The notes below the pieces were generated by a model. That model saw only the letters and a program-made list of their open reading frames with translations. It had not been told where the DNA came from and did no database searches. The position numbers and the translations under genes were made by a program. From Pseudomonas furukawaii (GTDB lineage Bacteria; Pseudomonadota; Gammaproteobacteria; Pseudomonadales; Pseudomonadaceae), in the NCBI RefSeq assembly GCF_002355475.1, contig NZ_AP014862.1, positions 2,108,001-2,172,000 on the forward strand: DNA of 64,000 bases, written 5' to 3'. Below are positions 1 through 8,274 of this stretch, in pieces. Numbering within the stretch: the first letter of the stretch is position 1; each line of letters opens with the position of its first letter.

Positions 1-107
1 GCCAGGCGCTGGATGCCGGCTCCGACTACCTGGTGATCGGTCGCCCGATCAGCCAGGCCGCCGACCCGGCCCAGGCCCTGGCCGCCGTGGCCGCCGAGCT
101 GGCCTGA
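1..107 (+). CDS. pyrF: Orotidine 5'-phosphate decarboxylase, C-terminal end (partial)
   Basis: Only the last 34 codons are inside the window; the frame opens before base 1 and ends at TGA 105-107. The visible sequence GSDYLVIGRPIS matches the phosphate-binding end of PyrF, the TIM-barrel enzyme that decarboxylates OMP to UMP in the cytoplasm. No terminator is visible before the SDR gene 132 bp downstream. The short tail limits certainty, but the GRPI motif in this setting is characteristic. Confidence 0.8.
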   Translation, partial: QALDAGSDYLVIGRPISQAADPAQALAAVAAELA

Positions 108-239
108 CGCCGGCCGTCGCCGCCCTGCCCATCATCGATCTGGATGGGTGGGGCAACAGCCACCTGATGATGCTGCCCCCCAGCCGGCATCGCTGACAGA
201 CTGCAGCCTCGGTTTCCCATTGACTTCGAGGTTTCGCAG

Positions 240-1001
240 ATGAGCATGTCGTTTTCCGGTCAGGTGGCCCTGGTCACCGGTGCCGCCAATGGTATAGGTC
301 GAGCCACCGCCCAGGCATTCGCCGCCGAGGGCCTGAAGGTCGTGGTGTCCGATGTGGACGTGGCCGGCGGTGAGGGTACCGTCGAACTGATCCGTGCCGC
401 AGGCGGCGACGCGCGTTTCATCCGTTGCGACGTGACCCGCGAGGCCGAGGTGCAGGCGTTGATGGCGGATGTGGTCGCCACCTACGGTCGCCTGGACTAC
501 GCCTTCAACAATGCCGGCATCGAGATCGAGAAGGGCAAGCTGGCCGAAGGCAGCGAGGCCGAGTTCGACGCCATCATGGGGGTCAACGTGAAGGGCGTCT
601 GGCTGTGCATGAAGCACCAGATTCCGCTGCTGCTGGCCCAGGGCGGCGGCGTCATCGTCAACACCGCTTCGGTGGCGGGCCTGGGAGCGGCACCGAAGAT
701 GAGCATCTACGCCGCCTCCAAGCACGCCGTGATCGGCCTGACCAAGTCGGCGGCCATCGAGTATGCGAAGAAGAAGATCCGGGTGAACGCCGTCTGCCCG
801 GCAGTGATCGATACCGACATGTTCCGTCGCGCCTACGAGGCGGACCCGAAGAAGGCGGAGTTCGCCGCAGCCATGCATCCGGTGGGACGTATCGGCCGGG
901 TGGAGGAAATCGCTGCTGCGGTGCTCTACCTTTGCTGCGATGCCGCCGGCTTCACCACCGGCCAGGCCCTGGCGGTGGATGGCGGCGCCACGGCCATCTG
1001 A
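240..1001 (+). CDS. Short-chain dehydrogenase/reductase (SDR)
   Basis: Classical SDR of 253 residues, the usual family length. Visible motifs are the cofactor loop TGAANGIG (residues 13-20), NNAG (90-93), Ser144, and the YAASK catalytic motif with Tyr157 and Lys161. D38 after the second strand suggests NAD(H) rather than NADP(H). It would be a soluble oxidoreductase, but its substrate cannot be told from sequence. The ATG at 240 follows a GAGG-like site. It lies downstream of pyrF and upstream of a symporter gene; neither neighbour reveals a pathway. Confidence 0.9.
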   Translation: MSMSFSGQVALVTGAANGIGRATAQAFAAEGLKVVVSDVDVAGGEGTVELIRAAGGDARFIRCDVTREAEVQALMADVVATYGRLDYAFNNAGIEIEKGKLAEGSEAEFDAIMGVNVKGVWLCMKHQIPLLLAQGGGVIVNTASVAGLGAAPKMSIYAASKHAVIGLTKSAAIEYAKKKIRVNAVCPAVIDTDMFRRAYEADPKKAEFAAAMHPVGRIGRVEEIAAAVLYLCCDAAGFTTGQALAVDGGATAI

Positions 1002-1114
1002 TCCGCTCGGTATTCGCATCCTGTTACAACTGGCCGGGCGTTGGCGCGCTCGGCCACTAGGAGGGCGGTCGTCCTCCTGAGCAGAATCGGGCGGTCGCGA
1101 CAAGGAGTACAACA

Positions 1115-1999
1115 ATGACCGCAAGCCCTCTGGTGACCCTGTTCCTGCCCCTGGCCCTCGGCATCATCATGCTCGGCCTGGGGCTCTCCCTGACCCTGGC
1201 GGATTTCGCCCGGGTGGTGAAGTTTCCCAAGCCGGTGCTGGTCGGATTGGGGTGCCAGATCCTGCTGCTGCCATTGGTGTGCTTCCTGCTGGCCAAGGGG
1301 TTCCAGCTGGAGGCGGCCCTGGCGGTGGGCATGATGCTGCTGGCGGCTTCCCCCGGGGGGACCTCGGCCAACCTCTACAGCCACCTGGCCCATGGCGACG
1401 TCGCCCTGAACATCACCCTGACGGCGGTGAACTCGGTGATCGCCGTTCTCACCATGCCGCTGATCGTGAATCTCTCCCTGGCCCACTTCATGTCGGGCGA
1501 CCAGGCCATACCCCTCCAGTTCGCCAAGGTCCTGCAGGTGTTCGCCATCGTCCTGGGGCCGGTGGCCATCGGCATGTTCCTGCGCAGCCGGTTCCCCGGG
1601 TTCGCCGCGCGCATGGAAAAACCGGTGAAGATCATCTCCGCGCTCTTCCTGCTGCTGATCATCGTGCTGGCGGTGGCGAAGGACTGGCGCACCTTCGTCG
1701 ACTACGCGCCGGTGGTGGGCCTGGCAGCCCTGGCCTTCAACCTCATCAGCCTGGCCGTCGGCTATTTCGTTCCCCGCCTGTTCCGGCTCAGCCAGCGTCA
1801 GGCCGTGGCCATCGGCATGGAAATCGGTATCCACAACGGCACCCTGGCCATCGCCCTGGCCCTCAGCCCCATGTTGCTGAACAACCCGACCATGGCCATT
1901 CCGGCGGCCATCTACAGCATCATCATGTTCTTCACCGCGGCGGGCTTCGGCTGGTGGGTCAACCGCGCCCACGGACGCGAACTCGCCGCCGGGGCCTGA
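1115..1999 (+). CDS. Bile acid:sodium symporter family transporter
   Basis: Inner-membrane protein of 294 residues, almost entirely hydrophobic helices, with the family motif SPGGTSANLYSHLA (about residues 79-92) and a second conserved helix near IGMEIGIHNGTLA. This matches the BASS/SBF (PF01758-type) sodium-coupled organic anion transporters; the real substrate in pseudomonads is unknown. An AAGGAG ribosome site lies before the ATG. The gene ends 18 bp from the end of the convergent benE gene. Confidence 0.87.
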   Translation: MTASPLVTLFLPLALGIIMLGLGLSLTLADFARVVKFPKPVLVGLGCQILLLPLVCFLLAKGFQLEAALAVGMMLLAASPGGTSANLYSHLAHGDVALNITLTAVNSVIAVLTMPLIVNLSLAHFMSGDQAIPLQFAKVLQVFAIVLGPVAIGMFLRSRFPGFAARMEKPVKIISALFLLLIIVLAVAKDWRTFVDYAPVVGLAALAFNLISLAVGYFVPRLFRLSQRQAVAIGMEIGIHNGTLAIALALSPMLLNNPTMAIPAAIYSIIMFFTAAGFGWWVNRAHGRELAAGA

Positions 2000-2017
2000 G
2001 TCCGCCGGGTCCGTGGC

Positions 2018-3229
2018 TCAGCGCTTGTCGGTATTCCAGTTGAGGATGACCAGGGTCAGCACCCCCGCCACCAGGCCCCAGAAGGCCGAGCCGATGGAGA
2101 GCAGGGTCATACCCGAGGCGGTGACCATGAAGGTGATCAGCGCGGCTTCTCGCTCCCTGGGCTCGTGCATGGCGGCGGTCAGTCCGTTGCTGATGGAGCC
2201 GAACAGTGCCAGGGCCGCGATCGACAGCACCAGTTCCTTGGGCAGGGCCGCGAACAGCGCGGCCAGGGTGGCGCCGAAGGTGCCGGCGATGCCATAGAAG
2301 AGCCCGCACCAGACCGCCGCCGTATAGCGTTTGTTGCGGTCCTCATGGGCGTGGGGGCCGGTACAGATGGCGGCGCTGATGGCGGCGAGGTTGATGCCGT
2401 GGGAACCGAAGGGGGCCAGCAGCAGGGAGGCGATGCCGGTGACCGAGATCAGGGGCGAGGCCGGCACCTGGTAGCCGTCGGCGCGCAGCACGGCGATGCC
2501 GGGAATGTTCTGTGAGGCCATGGCCACCACGAACAGCGGGATGCCGATGCTGATGACGGCGGTCAGGGAGAAATCCGGTGTCGTCCACACCGGCTCCGCC
2601 AGGGCGAACTCGAATCCGCTGAAGTCCAGCAGGCCCAGCAGGGCCGCCATGACGCATCCCACCACCAGGGCCACCAGTACCGCGTAGCGGGGCTGCAGGC
2701 GCTTGAACACCAGGTAACTGAGGAACATCGCCAGCACCAGGGCCGTGCGGTGCTGGGCGGCGATGAAGATTTCGCTGCCGATCTTGAACAGGATGCCCGC
2801 CAGCAGCGCCGCGGCCAGGGAGCCCGGCAGGCGGCGCATGAGGCGCTCGAAGCCGCCGGTCAGGCCCACCAGGGCCAGCAGGGCGGCGCAGACGATGAAG
2901 GCGCCGATGGCCTCTCCGTAGCTGACCCCCGGCAGGCTGGTGATCAGCAGGGCCGCGCCGGGCGTGGACCAGGCGACGACTATGGGGGTGCGGTAACGCA
3001 GGGACAGGCCGATGGTGGTTACGGCCATGCCGATGGACAGCGCCCAGATCCAGGAGGATATCTGCCCGTTGCTGAGCCCGGCGGCCTGTCCGGCCTGGAA
3101 CATCAGCACCAGGGAGCTGGTGTAGCCGGTGAGCATGGCGATGAAGCCCGCCACCACGGCGGCGGGGGAGGAGTCGGCGAGGGGGCGCAGGCGTGGCGCG
3201 CTCGCCGGGCTTTCCGAGTGTGCGGTCAT
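2018..3229 (-). CDS. benE: BenE-family benzoate/H+ symporter-like protein
   Basis: A 403-residue protein with about 12 membrane helices. Conserved BenE features include GYTSSLVLMFQAG near the N-terminus, the loop PGAALL, and FGSHGINLAAISAAICTGP in the C-terminal half. BenE proteins are proton-coupled benzoate importers, although many homologues are of unknown substrate and no benzoate catabolic genes are nearby. The chosen ATG overlaps the TGA of the upstream LysE gene (TGATG), so the two are translationally coupled. A longer open frame upstream is only the shadow of the LysE gene. Confidence 0.88.
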   Translation of the reverse strand: MTAHSESPASAPRLRPLADSSPAAVVAGFIAMLTGYTSSLVLMFQAGQAAGLSNGQISSWIWALSIGMAVTTIGLSLRYRTPIVVAWSTPGAALLITSLPGVSYGEAIGAFIVCAALLALVGLTGGFERLMRRLPGSLAAALLAGILFKIGSEIFIAAQHRTALVLAMFLSYLVFKRLQPRYAVLVALVVGCVMAALLGLLDFSGFEFALAEPVWTTPDFSLTAVISIGIPLFVVAMASQNIPGIAVLRADGYQVPASPLISVTGIASLLLAPFGSHGINLAAISAAICTGPHAHEDRNKRYTAAVWCGLFYGIAGTFGATLAALFAALPKELVLSIAALALFGSISNGLTAAMHEPREREAALITFMVTASGMTLLSIGSAFWGLVAGVLTLVILNWNTDKR

Positions 3230-3846
3230 CAGAGCGTTCCGTGCACGTCCATGAGGATGGGGTAGAGCGAGGCCACCAGCAGCAGGGCCATGCCGATATT
3301 GAACAGGCGCAGTATGCGCGGCTCCGCCAGCCAGCGCCGCAGCAGGCTGCCGGCAATGGTCCAGAGGCCGACGCTCGGGCAGTTCACCAGGGCGAACAGC
3401 GCAGCGATCAGCACCACGTTGACCGCGAAGTTCTCCTGGGGCGTGTAGGTGGTGATGGCGCCGATGGCCATCACCCAGGCCTTGGGGTTCACCCACTGGA
3501 AGGCCGCCGCCTGGAGGAAGGTGAAGGGTTTCGGCCGCTTTTCCGCGCGGCTGTCGTCCGGTGCCCCCGAGCCGGCGATCTTCCACGCCAGGTAGAGGAG
3601 GTAGGCGGCGCCGATGTAGCGCAGCGTGGTGTAGAGGACGGGGACCTGCTGGAACACCTGGGACAGCCCCAGGCCCACGGCCACCACCAGCACCATGAAG
3701 CCGATGCTGATGCCGAGCATATGGGGCAGGCTGCGGCGTACGCCGAAGTTCACGCCGGAGGCCAGCAGCATCATGTTGTTGGGGCCCGGCGTCACCGAGG
3801 TGACGAAGGCGAAGAGGATGAAGGCGAAGATCAGTTCCAGGCTCAT
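3229..3846 (-). CDS. LysE/RhtB-family amino acid exporter
   Basis: Inner-membrane exporter of about 205 residues. The N-terminal SVTPGPNNMML motif is the hallmark of LysE/RhtB proteins, and FQWVNPKAWVMAIGA is the second conserved segment. Such proteins export amino acids or derivatives. An in-frame GTG three codons upstream (3855) is possible, but the ATG at 3846 has AAGGTG about eight bases before it and is preferred. First gene of a two-gene operon with benE; divergent from the membrane protein at 3995. Confidence 0.88.
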   Translation of the reverse strand: MSLELIFAFILFAFVTSVTPGPNNMMLLASGVNFGVRRSLPHMLGISIGFMVLVVAVGLGLSQVFQQVPVLYTTLRYIGAAYLLYLAWKIAGSGAPDDSRAEKRPKPFTFLQAAAFQWVNPKAWVMAIGAITTYTPQENFAVNVVLIAALFALVNCPSVGLWTIAGSLLRRWLAEPRILRLFNIGMALLLVASLYPILMDVHGTL

Positions 3847-3994
3847 GGCGGGCACCTTGTCGTTGTGTTCGCAGACTAAGGCCAGTCACTTCCGGCGTCC
3901 CGATACAGCGGCTTGCGGCTTGAGCCGTACAGTCGGTTGGCACCTGGGGTATGAGCCGCTACTGTCATGCTTTTCCCTGCCTGGAGTACGCCGG

Positions 3995-4642
3995 ATGGAC
4001 GAGAACCCCTACGCCGCCCCGCAAGTCGACCTGGTGGGCGACGCCGGTCCCGGTCCGATGGACGGCTGGACCCCGGGACAGCTCCGGCTGCTGGGCTGGC
4101 TGAGCCTGGTCAGCGTGGTGGGAACCCTGTGCCTGACCGGGCTGGTCGTGGCCGCGGGCGCCACCGCGGAACCGCTGATGGCGGATTTCTCCGACTGGCT
4201 GGGCGTGGCCCTGACCTTCCTCGGCTGCTACCTGCTGATTCGCCTCAAGCTGTTCGCGGAAGGCCGCTTCGCCGCCCGGGGACTGGCGCCACCTGTCTGG
4301 GCCGTGGTGGGGATGAGTCTGGGCCTGGAGCTGATGGACTTCTTCATGGGGGAAGCCAGCACCCAGCCGGGATGGCCCATGGTGCTGTACTTCGCCGTGG
4401 TGGCCCTGCTCGGGGCCCTGACCGCCTGGCTGGCGGTGCGCCTGCTGAAGGTTCAGAACGCCTACCCCGCATTCCGGGTCATGGCCTGGCTGGACCTCGT
4501 GGGCGGCATCATGATGGCCAGCATCGTGCTGATGCTGGTGGGGCTGCTGCCCCTGGTCGGCGCCAACCTGGCGATGATGCTGGTGTTCTTCCGCGCCGCG
4601 CGGGAGCTGGATGCCCGTCAGGAGTCGGTTTCGCTGCGGTGA
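3995..4642 (+). CDS. Multi-pass membrane protein, unknown function
   Basis: The protein has 215 residues and begins MDENPYAAPQVDL, a leader seen in a group of small Pseudomonas inner-membrane proteins. About five to six hydrophobic helices follow, with no catalytic motif. The ATG is preceded by GGAG. The frame is open further upstream (from 3695), but that part overlaps the divergent LysE gene and is not credible. Its 3' end overlaps the end of the convergent MarR gene by 25 bp. I do not recognise a function. Confidence 0.7.
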   Translation: MDENPYAAPQVDLVGDAGPGPMDGWTPGQLRLLGWLSLVSVVGTLCLTGLVVAAGATAEPLMADFSDWLGVALTFLGCYLLIRLKLFAEGRFAARGLAPPVWAVVGMSLGLELMDFFMGEASTQPGWPMVLYFAVVALLGALTAWLAVRLLKVQNAYPAFRVMAWLDLVGGIMMASIVLMLVGLLPLVGANLAMMLVFFRAARELDARQESVSLR

Positions 4643-5070
4643 GCCAGGCTCAGGGCCCGGTTCACGGCCAGCCAGCCGTGCACCGCGTCCGCGCCTGACT
4701 CGCCAAAGGCCCGTTGCAGCAGCCGGACCTGCTCGCGGCGCAAAGCCTGCTCCAGCCTGGCGCCTTCGGCGGTGAAGCCCAGCAGTCGCTTGCGCTTGTC
4801 GTCGTCCGCCGCGACGCTCTCCACCAGTTGCATCTCGATCAGTTGCCGTAGGGGCGTGTTCAGGGCCTGCTTGGTCACGCCCAGGTAGCCCAGCAGCTCC
4901 TTGACGCTGAGGCCGGGGTACTTGGCGATGAAGAACAGGATGCGGTGGTGGACCCGGGACAGGCCGCGCCGTGCCAGGATCTCGTCCGGCTTGCTGGTGA
5001 AGGCCTGGTAGCCGAAGAAGAAGGCTTCCATGGCGTCCTGCTGGATGGCGGGATTTTTCAGGTCAAGCAT
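4618..5070 (-). CDS. MarR-family transcriptional regulator
   Basis: A 150-residue winged-helix regulator. The DNA-binding region LSVKELLGYLGVTKQALNT (about 54-72) and the wing VESVAADDDKRKRLLGFT are typical of MarR proteins, which bind palindromes as dimers and usually respond to small phenolic or oxidative ligands. It is divergent from the aminotransferase gene. A palindrome overlaps its own start codon and an almost identical one lies between the genes, which implies autorepression and control of the neighbour. Confidence 0.88.
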   Translation of the reverse strand: MLDLKNPAIQQDAMEAFFFGYQAFTSKPDEILARRGLSRVHHRILFFIAKYPGLSVKELLGYLGVTKQALNTPLRQLIEMQLVESVAADDDKRKRLLGFTAEGARLEQALRREQVRLLQRAFGESGADAVHGWLAVNRALSLAHRSETDS

Positions 5071-5076
5071 ATTGAC
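5062..5076. promoter_or_regulatory. Probable MarR operator 1 (GTCAA-N5-TTGAC)
   Basis: A perfect inverted repeat, GTCAA GCATA TTGAC, covers the start codon of the MarR gene. An identical-armed copy lies 42 bp away at 5104-5118. The paired sites next to a divergent regulator gene suggest autoregulation; the assignment to this regulator is inference. Confidence 0.6.
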
Positions 5077-5103
5077 GTATCTGTCGCGGTCATCGTAGTT
5101 TCG

Positions 5104-5118
5104 GTCAAGCAGTTTGAC
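5104..5118. promoter_or_regulatory. Probable MarR operator 2 (GTCAA-N5-TTGAC)
   Basis: Second copy of the same inverted repeat, GTCAA GCAGT TTGAC, ending 34 bp before the aminotransferase start. The centre-to-centre distance to copy 1 is 42 bp, close to four helical turns, so dimers could bind on one DNA face. Confidence 0.6.
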
Positions 5119-5152
5119 TTAATTTTCCCGCTTCCGCACCCGGTGACATCCC

Positions 5153-6319
5153 ATGGCCTTCTCTGAACGCATCGCCCGCCTGAAAAGCTCCCTGATCCGC
5201 GAAATCCTGGCCGCCGCCCAGCGCCCGGAAGTGATGTCCTTCGCTGGAGGCCTGCCGGCGGAACCGATGCTGCCGAAGGTGGACTGGAGCGAGATGCCCG
5301 CGAGCATGGGCCAGTACGGAATGAGCGAAGGCGAGCCGGCGCTGCGCGAGGCCATCGCCGCCGAAGCGCGTGCCCTGGGCGTGCCCTGTGAGGCCAGCCA
5401 GGTGCTGATCGTCAGCGGCTCCCAGCAGACCCTGGACCTGGCGTCCAAGCTGTTCATCGATCCGGGCACCGAGGTGTTGCTGGAGGCGCCGACCTACCTG
5501 GCGGCCCTGCAGGCTTTCCAATTGTTCGGCGCCGACTGCATCGCCGTCCCCCAGGAGGCCGACGGCCCCGAGATCGCCGCCCTGCGCCAGCGCCTGGAGC
5601 GGCACAAGCCGGCCTTCGCCTACCTGATCCCGACCTTCCAGAATCCGTCCGGCACGCGCTACAGCGAGGCCAAGCGCGATGCCGTGGCGGCACTGCTGGA
5701 CGAGTTCGGCGTGACCCTGATCGAGGACGAGCCCTACCGCGAGCTGGTGTTCGACGGCGGCAGTGCCACCCCCATCGTCAGCCGCCTGCAGAAGACCAGC
5801 TGGATCTACACCGGCACCGTTTCCAAGACCCTGCTGCCGGGGCTGCGGGTGGGCTTCCTGATCGCTACCCCTGACCTGTTCCCGCATCTGCTGCGCCTGA
5901 AGCAGTCCGCCGACCTGCACACCAATCGCATCGGCCAGTGGCAGGCGCTGCAATGGTTCGGCACCGAGCAGTATCGCCAGCACCTCGCGGAGCTGCGGGA
6001 CTTCTACCGGGTGCGCCGCGACGCGATGCAGGCGGCCCTGGAAGAGCACTTCGGCGAGCTGGCCACCTGGGAGATCCCTCAGGGCGGGCTGTTCTTCTGG
6101 CTCACCCTGAAGCAGCCCCTGGATACCCGCAGCCTGCTCAAGCCGGCGTTGGAGCAGAACGTCGCCTTCATGCCGGGCGAGCCTTTCTTCATCGACCCGG
6201 ACCAGCACCCGGGGCACCTGCGCCTGAACTTCAGCCATGTGGCGCCCGAGCGCCTGGGCGAGGGACTCAGGCGCCTGGCGGGTGTCGTCCGCCAGGCCCA
6301 ATCGGCCCAGGCCGCCTGA
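5153..6319 (+). CDS. PLP-dependent aminotransferase (class I/II, 2-aminoadipate/LysN-like)
   Basis: A fold-type I aminotransferase of 388 residues. MSFAGGLPAE near the N-terminus and the PLP-lysine motif TVSKTLLPGLRVGFL in the middle are typical of the subgroup related to LysN and to the catalytic half of MocR regulators; FQNPSGTRYS and EDEPYRELVF supply further PLP contacts. It likely transaminates an aromatic or long dicarboxylic amino acid, but the substrate cannot be fixed. It is probably co-transcribed with the GST gene 18 bp downstream, and may be controlled by the MarR protein through the operator upstream. Confidence 0.87.
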   Translation: MAFSERIARLKSSLIREILAAAQRPEVMSFAGGLPAEPMLPKVDWSEMPASMGQYGMSEGEPALREAIAAEARALGVPCEASQVLIVSGSQQTLDLASKLFIDPGTEVLLEAPTYLAALQAFQLFGADCIAVPQEADGPEIAALRQRLERHKPAFAYLIPTFQNPSGTRYSEAKRDAVAALLDEFGVTLIEDEPYRELVFDGGSATPIVSRLQKTSWIYTGTVSKTLLPGLRVGFLIATPDLFPHLLRLKQSADLHTNRIGQWQALQWFGTEQYRQHLAELRDFYRVRRDAMQAALEEHFGELATWEIPQGGLFFWLTLKQPLDTRSLLKPALEQNVAFMPGEPFFIDPDQHPGHLRLNFSHVAPERLGEGLRRLAGVVRQAQSAQAA

Positions 6320-6337
6320 TCAAGAGGAGACGCATCC

Positions 6338-6940
6338 ATGTACACCGTCCATGGCGACTACAAGTCCGGCAACTGCTACAAGGTCAAGCTGATCCTCAAC
6401 CTGTTGGGGCTGCCTTACCAGTGGGTGCCGGTGGACATCCTCAAGGGCGAGACCCAGAGCCCCGAGTTCCTCGAGAAGAACCCCAACGGCAAGATCCCGG
6501 TGCTGGAGCTGGAAGACGGCACCACCCTCTGGGAGTCCAACGCCATCCTCAACTTCCTCGCCGAGGGCAGCGACCTGCTGCCGAGCGAGCCGCGGCTGCG
6601 CACCCAGGTGCTGCAGTGGCAGTTCTTCGAGCAGTACAGCCATGAGCCCTACGTGGCGGTGGCGCGTTTCATCCAGCTCTACCAGGGCATGCCCGAGGAG
6701 CGGCTGGAGGAATACAAGGTCTGCCAGGTGCGTGGCCACAAGGCGCTGAGGGTGATGGAGAAGCAACTGGAGCGCACCCCGTACCTGGTGGGCGACCAGT
6801 ACTCCATCGCCGACGTCGCCCTCTATGCCTACACCCACGTGGCCCACGAGGGCGGCTTCGATCTCTCCGCCTACCCCGCGATCCTCGCCTGGATGGAGCG
6901 GGTGGCCAGCCATCCGCGCCATGTGGGCATGTTCGACTGA
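6338..6940 (+). CDS. Glutathione S-transferase family protein
   Basis: The protein has 200 residues. The N-terminal thioredoxin-like domain (1-80) includes the glutathione-binding segment GKIPVLELEDG and WESNAILNFLA; an all-helical C-terminal domain follows. The N-terminal SGNCYKVKL region supplies the usual active Ser/Tyr position. An AAGAGGAG ribosome site precedes the ATG. It shares an operon with the aminotransferase and is followed by a strong terminator. A detoxification role is likely; the substrate is unknown. Confidence 0.9.
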   Translation: MYTVHGDYKSGNCYKVKLILNLLGLPYQWVPVDILKGETQSPEFLEKNPNGKIPVLELEDGTTLWESNAILNFLAEGSDLLPSEPRLRTQVLQWQFFEQYSHEPYVAVARFIQLYQGMPEERLEEYKVCQVRGHKALRVMEKQLERTPYLVGDQYSIADVALYAYTHVAHEGGFDLSAYPAILAWMERVASHPRHVGMFD

Positions 6941-6960
6941 GCCCCTCTCGGTCCCCCGGG

Positions 6961-6984
6961 AAAAGCCGGCGCCAGCCGGCTTTT
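6961..6984 (+). terminator. Rho-independent terminator after the GST gene
   Basis: Perfect stem AAAAGCCGGC / GCCGGCTTTT around a GCCA loop, ending in TTTT. Confidence 0.85.
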
Positions 6985-6987
6985 CCG

Positions 6988-7001
6988 TTGATGGGAATCA
7001 A
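6988..7001 (+). promoter_or_regulatory. Anr/FNR box upstream of the hemerythrin gene
   Basis: TTGAT GGGA ATCAA is a perfect match to the FNR/Anr consensus TTGAT-N4-ATCAA. A -10-like TAGCCT at 7024-7029 would place transcription start near 7036, putting the box centre at about -41.5, the class II activator position. Anr control of the hemerythrin gene is established in P. aeruginosa, so this assignment is strong. Confidence 0.9.
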
Positions 7002-7083
7002 GATTTCGAATCTCGCTTGCCCCTAGCCTAGCGATCTTTTCGTTCTGCCAGACAAGACCGACGTATCGGGGTGGGGAGTACAC

Positions 7084-7545
7084 GTGGCGTTTCTCGAGTG
7101 GGAAAGTGATCTGGATACCGGCATCGAAGTCATCGACGGCCAGCATCGACGCATCGTCGAGATGATCAACGGGTTGCACGTCGCACAGGAGCAGGGGGAT
7201 ACCGGCGCGGTGGCGCGGGTGATCGAAGAGGTGGTGGACTACACCGTGTCGCACTTCGCATTCGAGGAGACCCTGCTGGAGGATGCCGGCTACCTGTTCA
7301 GTCGGGCGCACAAGAAGGTCCACGAGCTGTTCATCCGGCGCGTCGACCTGCTGCGCAGGCGTCACCAGGCTGGCGACGACGTGGCCGACGAGCTCAAGGA
7401 TCTGCTCGGACGCTGGCTGTTCAATCATATCCGCAATGACGACGCCGCCTATGTCGGCGCGGTCAAGGCGAACATGCAGCGCCTGACCCGGGACGAGAGC
7501 GGCGACGGCTGGCTGTCGCGTTCGATGCGGCGTTTCTTCGGCTGA
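7084..7545 (+). CDS. mhr: Bacteriohemerythrin, oxygen-binding protein
   Basis: A single-domain hemerythrin of 153 residues. All diiron ligands are present: His21, His57 and Glu61 (HFAFE), His76 and His80 (HKKVH), His115 and Asp120 (HIRNDD). It binds O2 reversibly in the cytoplasm and in P. aeruginosa supports fitness at low oxygen. The start is GTG 7084 with GGGGAG seven bases upstream. The perfect Anr box upstream indicates induction under oxygen limitation. It is followed by a bidirectional terminator shared with folE. Confidence 0.95.
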   Translation: MAFLEWESDLDTGIEVIDGQHRRIVEMINGLHVAQEQGDTGAVARVIEEVVDYTVSHFAFEETLLEDAGYLFSRAHKKVHELFIRRVDLLRRRHQAGDDVADELKDLLGRWLFNHIRNDDAAYVGAVKANMQRLTRDESGDGWLSRSMRRFFG

Positions 7546-7570
7546 CGGGGGGCGGCGTCCGGGCACAAAA

Positions 7571-7590
7571 AAGCCGGCATCTGCCGGCTT
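7571..7590. terminator. Bidirectional terminator between mhr and folE
   Basis: Stem AAGCCGGC / GCCGGCTT with an ATCT loop, an A-rich run to the left and CTT to the right; it sits between convergent genes. Confidence 0.8.
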
Positions 7591-7609
7591 CTTGCGTTAT
7601 CAGCGGCGA

Positions 7610-8158
7610 TCAGTTGTTGATCAGGCTGAGGAACTCGCTACGGGTGGCGGCGTTTTCGCGGAACTCGCCGAGCATCACCGAGGTGACCATGGAGGAGTTC
7701 TGCTTCTCCACGCCACGCATCATCATGCACATGTGCTGGGCCTCGATCACGACCGCCACGCCCAGGGCGCCGGTGACCTGCTGGACGGCTTCGGCGATCT
7801 GCCGGCTGAGGTTCTCCTGGATCTGCAGGCGACGGGCGAACATGTCGACGATGCGCGCCACCTTCGACAGGCCGAGCACCTTGCCGTTGGGGATGTAGGC
7901 GACGTGGGCCTTGCCGATGAACGGCAGCAGGTGGTGCTCGCAGAGGGAGTACAGCTCGATGTTCTTCACCAGCACCATTTCGCTGTTGTCGGAGCTGAAC
8001 AGGGCGCCGTTGGTGACTTCCTCCAGCGTCTGCTGATAGCCGCGGCAGAGATACTGCATCGCCTTGGCGGCGCGCTTCGGGGTGTCGAGCAGGCCTTCAC
8101 GGGAGACATCCTCGCCGAGCTGGCCGAGGATCGCGGTGTAATGCTGTTCCAGGGACAT
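7610..8158 (-). CDS. folE: GTP cyclohydrolase I
   Basis: Converts GTP to 7,8-dihydroneopterin triphosphate, the first step of folate (and pterin) synthesis. The 182-residue sequence carries the zinc/active-site motif [18 protein letters not shown] and the C-terminal [16 protein letters not shown] signature. The ATG at 8158 has AGGA six bases upstream and is preferred over a start nine codons further up. Pseudomonads commonly carry more than one folE; this one corresponds to the copy beside mhr in P. aeruginosa. Confidence 0.95.
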   Translation of the reverse strand: MSLEQHYTAILGQLGEDVSREGLLDTPKRAAKAMQYLCRGYQQTLEEVTNGALFSSDNSEMVLVKNIELYSLCEHHLLPFIGKAHVAYIPNGKVLGLSKVARIVDMFARRLQIQENLSRQIAEAVQQVTGALGVAVVIEAQHMCMMMRGVEKQNSSMVTSVMLGEFRENAATRSEFLSLINN

Positions 8159-8274
8159 GGAAATTCCTGTGGGGGATTTACGCAAAGGCGCAGGGTAGGG
8201 CGCCGGTGGGCGGCTGGCAAGGGCACCGTGCGCCAGCGCGGTTCATTTGTCAGGCCCTCGGCGACCTTCGCCGC

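Noticed and set aside
2018..3943. A single 641-residue LysE-BenE fusion protein
   Set aside because: The frame is open through the LysE gene by chance. LysE itself lies in another frame and BenE starts at ATG 3229, overlapping the LysE stop.
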